Assembly: GCA_027083015.1 (NCBI GenBank)
Contig: JALWQS010000084.1
Span: 1-5,312 of the forward strand
Length of the DNA: 5,312 bases
Direction: 5' to 3'
Source: Candidatus Woesearchaeota archaeon
GTDB lineage: Archaea > Nanobdellota > Nanobdellia > Woesearchaeales > UBA11576
The notes under the pieces are model-generated. The model saw nothing but the letters and a program-made list of their open reading frames with translations. It ran no database searches and was not told the origin of the DNA. Shown piece after piece: positions 1 through 4,097 of this stretch (its first letter is position 1; every line of letters starts with the position of its first letter). Both the position numbers and the translations under genes were made by a program.

Positions 1-15
1 AAGCAGGATGTCTTT

Positions 16-30
16 AGTCTATATTATAGG
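16..30 (+). promoter_or_regulatory. possible archaeal TATA box for the 99-410 gene
   Basis: An AT-rich stretch (CTATATTATA at 19-28) lies about 70 bases ahead of the ATG at 99. An archaeal TATA box here would place transcription start near 50 and leave a leader of about 50 bases that contains the SD sequence at 85-89. No convincing purine-rich BRE precedes it, and the upstream context is cut off by the window edge, so this is a weak call. A small inverted repeat (CCTAA at 41-45, TTAGG at 53-57) lies next to the predicted start point and may be chance. Confidence 0.3.
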
Positions 31-84
31 ATTTTATTGTCCTAACACACCTTTAGGTTCATTGGTAAAATCAATTTTTGTTAT

Positions 85-89
85 GGAGG
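85..89 (+). promoter_or_regulatory. Shine-Dalgarno sequence fixing the start at 99
   Basis: GGAGG lies nine bases before ATG 99-101. This matches the anti-SD of archaeal 16S rRNA and favours ATG 99 over an in-frame TTG at 78, which would lie upstream of the SD itself. Confidence 0.75.
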
Positions 90-98
90 ATTTTGAAG

Positions 99-410
99 AT
101 GGCAATCAAAGAAGTTAAGAAGAAAACTGTTGCAAAAGCTAGGTCTGCGTCTGCTGCTTCATCAAAAGGCGCTGCTGGTGTCGCTAATAAGGACGAACAG
201 ATAGGTTTTCATAAGGGCGCCCTTTCCACTTTGGCTAAAGAACGTGAAGAGCTGATCAAGATTGTTTCCATTGTTGAGCAGTTGATGCAGATGCATGTTT
301 CTGGTCTTAAGGAGTTAGGTGTTGATCTTGAGAAGATGGCTCGCGATGCTGAGGCTAAGGCAAAAAAGTCCGGCAGTAAGAGCAGGCCTTTGGAAGCTTC
401 TCTCAGATGA
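99..410 (+). CDS. small basic-tailed coiled-coil protein, function unknown
   Basis: This encodes a 103-residue protein that I do not recognise as a named family. Residues 1-24 form a Lys/Ala/Ser-rich basic tail resembling histone-H1-like or other nucleic-acid-binding tails. Residues 34-86 should form one or two long amphipathic helices (through LAKEREELIKIV and VEQLMQMH), suggesting a coiled coil or oligomerising segment. The end (87-103) is again Lys/Ser/Arg-rich. There is no signal peptide or membrane segment, so it is probably cytoplasmic. The start at 99 is supported by GGAGG nine bases upstream. The gene stands alone: 265 bases separate it from the next gene, and an oligo-T-rich stretch follows its stop. 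Binding to DNA or RNA through the basic tails is only inference. Codon use (GTT, GAT, CTT) matches the other rightward genes, with no sign of recent transfer. That it is a real gene is well supported; its function is not. Confidence 0.8.
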   Translation: MAIKEVKKKTVAKARSASAASSKGAAGVANKDEQIGFHKGALSTLAKEREELIKIVSIVEQLMQMHVSGLKELGVDLEKMARDAEAKAKKSGSKSRPLEASLR

Positions 411-520
411 GTTTTTTGTTAAGTTTTTTTGCTCTTATAAAATTTTAATATTTTGGCTTGTTTCTTTTTGTTTTTATCTTTTTATCTGTTTTTATTAATT
501 ATCTTTATCTTGTTAAAAAG
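411..520 (+). terminator. oligo-T-rich archaeal-type termination region
   Basis: Straight after the TGA at 408-410 come T6 (412-417) and T7 (424-430), followed by further T runs up to about 515. No strong hairpin precedes them. Archaeal RNA polymerase terminates at runs of T in the non-template strand without needing a stem-loop, so this is a plausible terminator region for the 99-410 gene. The exact end point cannot be set from sequence, and some of the T content may reflect the general G+T bias of this strand. Confidence 0.5.
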
Positions 521-523
521 GGG

Positions 524-546
524 TTCTTAGTCATTTTTGTCACACA
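524..546 (+). repeat. 23-bp direct repeat, copy A (upstream of the 676 gene)
   Basis: This 23-base stretch matches 2708-2730 at 21 of 23 positions. The two differences are both transitions, at 529 (A against G) and 535 (T against C). The perfectly shared core ends in TTTGTCACACA. It sits 13-17 bases upstream of a TATA-like element (560-569) and about 130 bases before the ATG of the following gene. Copy B has a similar placement. A shared upstream operator or activator site is the simplest reading; a remnant of a duplicated promoter is the alternative. Confidence 0.65.
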
Positions 547-559
547 ATTAGTTTCCTTG

Positions 560-569
560 CTTAAATAAT
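560..569 (+). promoter_or_regulatory. probable TATA box for the 676-1329 gene
   Basis: CTTAAATAAT resembles the archaeal TATA consensus and predicts transcription start near 590, leaving a leader of about 85 bases to ATG 676. A second AT-rich element (GTATTATAC, 587-595) could act instead and would start transcription near 616. That would suit neither ATG 613 exactly nor a long leader, so I prefer 560-569. Confidence 0.45.
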
Positions 570-675
570 ATTTTTAAGTGCTCTTGTATTATACCTTGTT
601 AGTTGGTTTTTGATGTCACACCTTGTTTGTGCGTCAGAATCATACTTGTTGTTTGGTTTTTGTATGGTGGTTAGA

Positions 676-1329
676 ATGTCAGAACAATACGCTAAATTGT
701 ATCAGGAAGGGTTGAAGAAAGCTTGGAGTCTGGATGATAAGTACTCCGAGAAGACGCAGATCTTGTTTAAGGCCTACTTAGCTGCAGCTCAAGAGCTTGG
801 TTTTAAGGATAAGGATCTGCTAGATGCTGAGAAGGGTGCTCAGCTTGCGCGGCTTATGTTTAGTGATAAATACCTTGGTAATGCTGATTTTAATCCCTTG
901 CTTAAATCTGATTCAACATTGAAAGCGCTTTTCGGTACTGATGAGCTTGATGCTCAGCGTATTTACCTTGCCGCTTTTGGAGTGAATGCTGAGACTCTTG
1001 GTGGTGCTAATGGTTATGCACAGCAGCATGGTCTTCAGCAGCAGACTGCGCTTAGTATCTTCACGGATGCTTCTGAGAGGAACAAGAGAAAGGATCTCGA
1101 GTCTTTTCTTTGGAATATTGTTTTTGATCCTGAAGCTCCTTGGGGTGATAATCTTGAATCTTATACTAAGTTGCTTTCCAATGATCCTATACTTTCGCAT
1201 TATGGTCGCAGTGTAAGTCCTAAGAAGTTTTTCAGTCTTGATGATGCTGCAAAAACAGCCGTTAAGTCTTTGCAGGGTAAGAGCACTCTCGACGAGTTTG
1301 TTCATAAGTGGGGTGTTTCCCTGAATTGA
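676..1329 (+). CDS. hypothetical helical soluble protein, 217 residues
   Basis: I do not recognise this protein. It is about 217 residues, without a signal peptide or membrane span, and should be mostly alpha-helical. Helices are likely around residues 2-42 (amphipathic, Lys/Glu-rich), 50-66, 90-102, 124-150 (with a QQQ at 121-123), 187-200 and 202-213. It has no cysteine and no obvious catalytic motif. The C-terminal third has a Trp (146, 156, 211) and Asp-Pro rich section. I chose ATG 676 because GGTG (666-669) precedes it by six bases, the same spacing as at the 2825 gene, and because the protein then starts as a soluble helix. In-frame ATGs at 613 and 664 would add 21 or 4 residues; the 613 form adds a short Cys/Phe-rich hydrophobic stretch with no clear role. 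Its stop lies 41 bases before the next gene. A structural or adaptor role is possible but unsupported. Confidence 0.8.
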   Translation: MSEQYAKLYQEGLKKAWSLDDKYSEKTQILFKAYLAAAQELGFKDKDLLDAEKGAQLARLMFSDKYLGNADFNPLLKSDSTLKALFGTDELDAQRIYLAAFGVNAETLGGANGYAQQHGLQQQTALSIFTDASERNKRKDLESFLWNIVFDPEAPWGDNLESYTKLLSNDPILSHYGRSVSPKKFFSLDDAAKTAVKSLQGKSTLDEFVHKWGVSLN

Positions 1330-1349
1330 TTCGCTTTAAAACAATTCAG
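1321..1349 (+). promoter_or_regulatory. 8-bp inverted repeat enclosing the TATA-like element of the 1371 gene
   Basis: CTGAATTG (1321-1328) and CAATTCAG (1342-1349) are perfect inverted arms around a 13-base loop. The loop holds CTTTAAAA (1334-1341), the best TATA candidate for the gene starting at 1371. The left arm overlaps the TGA (1327-1329) of the preceding gene, and a T7 run follows at 1359-1365. It could be an operator flanking the TATA box, or a stem-loop plus T-run terminator for the 676 gene; both could be true. With a TATA box at 1334-1341, transcription would start at about 1363-1370, giving an essentially leaderless mRNA. Confidence 0.5.
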
Positions 1350-1370
1350 TCTTTATGATTTTTTTAGAAC

Positions 1371-2573
1371 ATGAGACCGATTATAGCGCAGGATGGTGTA
1401 GTTAGCCCTTATAGCTCTGGCTCTGGTGACCGTCATTTTTTTCATTCTGGACTTTCAGACACTTATCTCTCTGAGGCTGCTCTAAAGTCTTCCCGTTCTT
1501 TGTCTTACTCCACAGCAGGTCTTATGCGTGTAGGTCATAAGCGTGATGATCCTCTTTATAGTGTTCTTGAGCGTCAGATAGGAGAAATTATTAATCCTCC
1601 TTACAAGGCGGTCAGGTCTATGGCTGAAGGTCTTTACAAGACTCTTGAGATGCAGGTTGGCGGATCTTATGGTTCGCGTGTTGATCTTATGCATGATTTT
1701 AAGAAGTCTTACACTATGAATGGTCTTGAACGTTACTTGGGTGAGATAGGGACCTTTGCTCGCAGCGTTTCTTCTGGTAATCCTGAATCTGCCAGGCGCA
1801 GGCTTAATAGGTACATTGATGATTATGGTCTTAAGCCGTTTCTTGATGGTGTGCGTGATCGTCGTCGTGATCCTTTGGGCTTACGAAAGTATGATCAGGT
1901 CTCTGGAGATCTTTCTGGAAGCGTATCCTCTTCACCTGCTTATTCAGGTTCTGATAATCTTTCTTCCCGGTTAGTTCTCGAACCTTCTCTGGTGGCAGAT
2001 ACTCTAAAGCAGAGTCTGTATGAAACTCCTGGCCTTTCTTCTGAGGAATATCTTGCAGTTTCTTCAAGGATTGAGAGGACGGCTCCTTCGCTTGCTGAAC
2101 GCGTTAGTCGCTACGTTAGAGGCCCTGAAGATTTTGTCTTAGGTCTGGTAGAAGAGACTGAGGGTATGACTATCGATGAGGCTTTGTCTCATGCTGAAAA
2201 AAGGATTATCTTGAGTGCTGTTGAGAATGCTGGTTTTGATATGAACCTGGCTGCTGAATATCTGGGTGACAGCCGTCGTACTCTTGACCGCAGGATAAAG
2301 GTTTTACGTATCCGCGAAGATATTGAGAAAGCTCGAAGATCAGCTCAATCTTCTGGCTTGTCAAAAGAAAGGCCTGATGTTTCTCCTGCTGTCATGTCTG
2401 AAGATAAGTCTGGTGTTGAAGCCTTGGTTCCTTCCGGAGCTTCTGGTTCTGGTAATATTAAGTCTCAGGTTGATCGTATGCTTGAGCTTGAGTTGGAGCA
2501 GTTAAGAAAATTAGCTGATAAAAAATCGGTCGCTTCGTATCTTGCAGTCGTTGCTGCTCAGTATGATGATTGA
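1371..2573 (+). CDS. 400-residue protein with a Fis/NtrC-type helix-turn-helix
   Basis: This is a probable DNA-binding protein. Residues about 267-314 match the pattern of the Fis-type HTH (HTH_8), the C-terminal domain of bacterial NtrC-class activators. They comprise a long helix (AEKRIILSAVENAGFD, 275-290), then MNLAAEYLGDSRRTLDRRIK (291-310), where NLAAEYLG corresponds to the usual TRAAELLG and SRRTLDRRIKVL to the recognition helix. No AAA+ sigma-54 ATPase or receiver domain is present, and the rest is unfamiliar. Residues 1-60 are Ser/Gly-rich, 61-170 are helical and very Arg-rich (RRR at 142-144, RDRRRD at 162-167), 175-200 are Ser-rich, 204-262 are helical, 320-362 form a Ser/Gly linker, and 363-392 form a Leu/Glu-rich coiled helix that may dimerise. 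ATG 1371 has no SD, and a TATA candidate about 30 bases upstream implies a leaderless transcript. A nucleoid or regulatory role is inference. The HTH call is fairly secure; the family of the remainder is unknown. Confidence 0.82.
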   Translation: MRPIIAQDGVVSPYSSGSGDRHFFHSGLSDTYLSEAALKSSRSLSYSTAGLMRVGHKRDDPLYSVLERQIGEIINPPYKAVRSMAEGLYKTLEMQVGGSYGSRVDLMHDFKKSYTMNGLERYLGEIGTFARSVSSGNPESARRRLNRYIDDYGLKPFLDGVRDRRRDPLGLRKYDQVSGDLSGSVSSSPAYSGSDNLSSRLVLEPSLVADTLKQSLYETPGLSSEEYLAVSSRIERTAPSLAERVSRYVRGPEDFVLGLVEETEGMTIDEALSHAEKRIILSAVENAGFDMNLAAEYLGDSRRTLDRRIKVLRIREDIEKARRSAQSSGLSKERPDVSPAVMSEDKSGVEALVPSGASGSGNIKSQVDRMLELELEQLRKLADKKSVASYLAVVAAQYDD

Positions 2574-2707
2574 TGCTTGTTTAAGGTGTTGGTTGCCGGG
2601 TTTTATAGGATTACCTTGGTGTTTTCTTTTGTTGACATCCCTGTTGTAAGCGTGAAAGGCTTAAGGTCTGAGCAGATCTGTTCTCTTATTTCTTGTTGTT
2701 TTCTTCT

Positions 2708-2730
2708 TTCTTGGTCATCTTTGTCACACA
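2708..2730 (+). repeat. 23-bp direct repeat, copy B (upstream of the 2825 gene)
   Basis: This matches 524-546 at 21 of 23 positions and ends in the shared core TTTGTCACACA. The similarity stops sharply on both sides, but both copies are followed 13-17 bases later by a GCT(T)AAAT element. It lies about 95 bases before the ATG at 2825. Conservation of a discrete block in otherwise unrelated intergenic sequence suggests a protein-binding site shared by the two genes. Confidence 0.65.
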
Positions 2731-2746
2731 TATCTTTTTTCTCGTC

Positions 2747-2764
2747 GCTAAATGGTTTTAAACT
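2747..2764 (+). promoter_or_regulatory. probable TATA region for the 2825 gene
   Basis: GCTAAATGG (2747-2755) and GTTTTAAAC (2755-2763) are the TATA candidates. Either predicts transcription start between about 2775 and 2788, giving a leader of roughly 35-50 bases that contains the GGTGAT SD at 2815-2820. Confidence 0.4.
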
Positions 2765-2824
2765 CTCGCGTCATATGTTCTTTTAGGCAGTCTTTGGCTG
2801 TACTATATGTCACGGGTGATTGTT

Positions 2825-3406
2825 ATGAAAGATGTTACGGAATTGAAAAAAACTTATTCAGGACAAAAGAGGGATGATAAGGCCAATAAGCCCGTTAAGG
2901 ATGATTATAGGTCTGGTATGGAAAGTTCTGGAAGGGATTTTGATCTTACTGCTTACAATCCTGATAAAGAGGATGATCTGTTGTATAATCGTCTTTATGG
3001 TTTTCCTGTTGGCGCTCCATTAGCGTTTGATGGCTTGTCTCCTGTTGGAGGTTGTGGTTCTGCTGGTTACTCTTTTATGCCTGCTAGGCCTCTGCCTTTT
3101 GCTTCTCTTCCTCCGTCGGCTTATGGTGGTTCTCCAGCGACTGTTCCTGTCTCTTATTCTGGTCAGGGGCTTGATGCCTTGCTTCCTTCAGGTGGTTCTT
3201 ATGGCGCTGGTTCTGGAAGACGGAGTATCAGCATCCAATACGCTGCTAGTGATGGTACGGTCTATACTCTGAGTGCTGGTTATCGTGCTGTTGATCATGC
3301 TTCTGTTGTTGATAGTCTGATGAGGTATGCAACCGCCCTTATCAAAGGTGATGCTATGAAGGGTTCTTCTGGTGATTATTCTGCCAAAGGCAGTAAAGGG
3401 AGATAG
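2825..3406 (+). CDS. Gly/Ser/Pro/Tyr-rich, probably disordered protein, unknown function
   Basis: I do not recognise this 193-residue protein. Residues 1-58 are charged and Asp/Lys-rich. Residues 59-131 are a low-complexity stretch rich in Gly, Ser, Pro, Ala, Tyr and Phe (for example GGSYGAGSG around 123-131), which should be disordered and resembles sticky, phase-separating or cell-surface linker sequences. Residues 132-178 look folded: a beta hairpin (RSISIQYAASDGTVYTLSAG) and then a helix (VVDSLMRYATALIKG). The tail is Gly/Ser/Lys-rich. It has one Cys (77) and no signal peptide or membrane segment. I chose ATG 2825 because GGTGAT (2815-2820), complementary to the 16S 3' end, precedes it at good spacing; an in-frame ATG at 2807 would lie upstream of that SD and add six residues. 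The gene shares the upstream 23-bp repeat with the 676 gene, hinting at joint regulation. Assembly or scaffold roles are speculation. Confidence 0.78.
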   Translation: MKDVTELKKTYSGQKRDDKANKPVKDDYRSGMESSGRDFDLTAYNPDKEDDLLYNRLYGFPVGAPLAFDGLSPVGGCGSAGYSFMPARPLPFASLPPSAYGGSPATVPVSYSGQGLDALLPSGGSYGAGSGRRSISIQYAASDGTVYTLSAGYRAVDHASVVDSLMRYATALIKGDAMKGSSGDYSAKGSKGR

Positions 3407-3424
3407 GGGAATATCTTTTCCCCT
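3405..3424. terminator. stem-loop between convergent genes
   Basis: AGGGGAA (3405-3411) pairs perfectly with TTCCCCT (3418-3424) around a six-base loop. An imperfect extension (AGGGAG 3397-3402 with CTCTCT further right) is possible. It starts inside the TAG stop (3404-3406) of the 2825 gene and lies 20 bases beyond the stop of the leftward Lrp gene, so it could serve both transcripts. Hairpins are not required for archaeal termination and no strong T run follows on either strand, so it could equally be a 3'-end stabilising stem. Confidence 0.5.
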
Positions 3425-3443
3425 TATGCTCTCTATGTCTTAC

Positions 3444-3911
3444 TTATACCTCTAACAGTCCTGCGTGTATCTGGTCTGATAGGAATCGTTCTCTTGCTAT
3501 CTCGTCGATTATGTAGTATATCTTTTTTTCTCTTAACCTGAACCTGTCTTCTATGTCTTCTATGAACTTGTCCAGTTCTGCAAGGTCTCTGAACACTACT
3601 TCTGTTAGGAAGTCGTAGCCGTTGTTGATCTTGTACAGTGAGTTGACGTTTTGGTTTTTCATAAGGTATTCTTTTACTTCTTCTCTTTCTTCTCTTTTTG
3701 CCAATCTTAATGCGACATGCGCCCTTGTGCTGAAGCCTATCTTTTTGAAGTCTATGATGCAGGTGTATTTGTTGACTAGTTCTTTCTTCAGTCTTTTCAT
3801 CCTGTCATGTACTGTTGATATGGGCATTCCTATTTCGTGGCTGATCTTAGAGATGTTTTTTCTTGCATCTTTTCTTAATTCCACGACGATATCAAGCTCT
3901 TTTTTATCCAT
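3444..3911 (-). CDS. Lrp/AsnC family transcriptional regulator
   Basis: This encodes a 155-residue feast/famine-type DNA-binding regulator of normal family length (about 150). The N-terminal winged HTH spans residues 4-60: LDIVVELRKDARKNISKISH, then the recognition helix PISTVHDRMKRLKK (30-43), and the usual wing ending in DFKKIGF (54-60). A RAM/AsnC ligand-binding domain follows at about 62-142. Its NNGYDF (96-101) sits where the family has the G-x-Y/H-D turn that shapes the effector pocket, and FRDLAELDKFIEDIE (107-121) forms the second helix. Family members form dimers to octamers and often respond to amino acids; the ligand here is unknown. The start is firm: AAGGAGGTG lies seven bases before the ATG on the minus strand. 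It is transcribed divergently from the AbrB-PhoU gene across a palindrome-rich gap, so autoregulation and control of that neighbour are likely by analogy. Third codon positions are mostly A or C, unlike the rightward genes. Confidence 0.93.
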   Translation of the reverse strand: MDKKELDIVVELRKDARKNISKISHEIGMPISTVHDRMKRLKKELVNKYTCIIDFKKIGFSTRAHVALRLAKREEREEVKEYLMKNQNVNSLYKINNGYDFLTEVVFRDLAELDKFIEDIEDRFRLREKKIYYIIDEIARERFLSDQIHAGLLEV

Positions 3912-3918
3912 TTGTTGG

Positions 3919-3927
3919 CACCTCCTT
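3919..3927 (-). promoter_or_regulatory. strong Shine-Dalgarno of the Lrp/AsnC gene
   Basis: On the minus strand this reads AAGGAGGTG, a nearly full match to the archaeal anti-SD, seven bases before the ATG (3911-3909). It is the best SD in the window and implies a leadered, efficiently translated mRNA. Confidence 0.85.
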
Positions 3928-3981
3928 GTTGAAAGGTCTTGGTTTTGATTTTTGCGGTTTTTGTTTTTCCGCCACTATCCG

Positions 3982-3994
3982 GATATTATACATT
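3982..3994 (-). promoter_or_regulatory. probable TATA box of the Lrp/AsnC gene
   Basis: The minus strand reads TAATGTATAATAT here. A TATA box at this place predicts transcription start near 3962 and a leader of about 50 bases that includes the SD. It is flanked by the palindromes TATCCGGATA (3976-3985) and ACATTAATGT (3990-3999), so a dimeric regulator bound there would block or recruit TBP/TFB. An alternative TATA-like run lies further upstream at 4030-4040. Confidence 0.5.
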
Positions 3995-4007
3995 AATGTC
4001 TTAAAGA

Positions 4008-4056
4008 ACCTTATATTTTTTGTATAAGGTATATATATTACCTTAAGGTATAAGGT
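4008..4056. promoter_or_regulatory. TAAGGT half-site array, likely operator
   Basis: The hexamer TAAGGT occurs five times in 49 bases: as ACCTTA at 4008-4013 and 4040-4045, and as TAAGGT at 4025-4030, 4044-4049 and 4051-4056. Pairs form inverted repeats: ACCTTATA (4008-4015) with TATAAGGT (4023-4030), AAGGTA (4026-4031) with TACCTT (4039-4044), and the 12-bp perfect palindrome TACCTTAAGGTA (4039-4050). TATAAGGT is also directly repeated at 4023 and 4049, 26 bases apart. The array ends five bases before the BRE/TATA of the rightward gene, where known archaeal Lrp-type activators bind. The Lrp/AsnC protein is the first candidate binder and the AbrB domain of the other neighbour the second. Confidence 0.7.
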
Positions 4057-4060
4057 TTTT

Positions 4061-4077
4061 AGAAAAGTTTAAATAAT
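4061..4077 (+). promoter_or_regulatory. BRE and TATA box of the AbrB-PhoU gene
   Basis: AGAAAAG (4061-4067) followed by TTTAAATAA (4068-4076) is a textbook archaeal BRE plus TATA. The centre near 4072 puts transcription start about 25 bases on, at or within a few bases of ATG 4098. No SD lies before that ATG, so a leaderless mRNA is expected. Confidence 0.82.
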
Positions 4078-4097
4078 CCGCGGCCATACGCTCATTT

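Larger units (their letters stand above)
2574..2807 (+). other. 234-base gene-free region: T/pyrimidine-rich, holds repeat copy B and a promoter
   Basis: No convincing gene lies here. An open frame at 2577-2786 starts at TTG without an SD and gives a hydrophobic, Phe/Ser-rich translation typical of T-rich non-coding DNA. The stretch 2681-2745 is strongly pyrimidine-rich. The 23-bp repeat copy B (2708-2730) and TATA-like elements at 2747-2764 are the recognisable content. No stem-loop strong enough to suggest a structured RNA was found by eye. Confidence 0.55.

Noticed and set aside
7..15. GATGTCTTT shared by the left edge (7-15) and right edge (5304-5312) as terminal repeats
   Set aside because: Nine bases only, with divergent flanks; the window edges are arbitrary and no integrase or transposase is present.
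78..98. TTG at 78 as the start of the first gene
   Set aside because: The SD GGAGG at 85-89 lies downstream of it and at good spacing from ATG 99.
913..1305. Open frame of 130 codons on the minus strand inside the 676-1329 gene
   Set aside because: It is antisense to a better coding frame, has no SD, and its composition follows from the complement of T/G-ending codons. The same applies to the minus-strand frames at 1482-1694, 1831-2067, 4368-4589 and 4681-4863.
2673..2680. Palindrome CAGATCTG as a regulatory site
   Set aside because: 8-bp palindromes are expected by chance about twenty times in a window of this size, and it has no link to a promoter element.
2577..2786. 69-codon hydrophobic frame in the gap after the Fis-like gene
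   Set aside because: TTG start without an SD, and a Phe/Ser/Leu-rich translation as expected of T-rich non-coding DNA. It also overlaps the conserved 23-bp element and the promoter of the next gene.
3622..3948. 108-codon plus-strand frame opposite the Lrp gene
   Set aside because: It lies antisense to a clear Lrp/AsnC coding sequence and covers that gene's strong SD; its Ser/Phe/Leu-rich product is the usual shadow translation.
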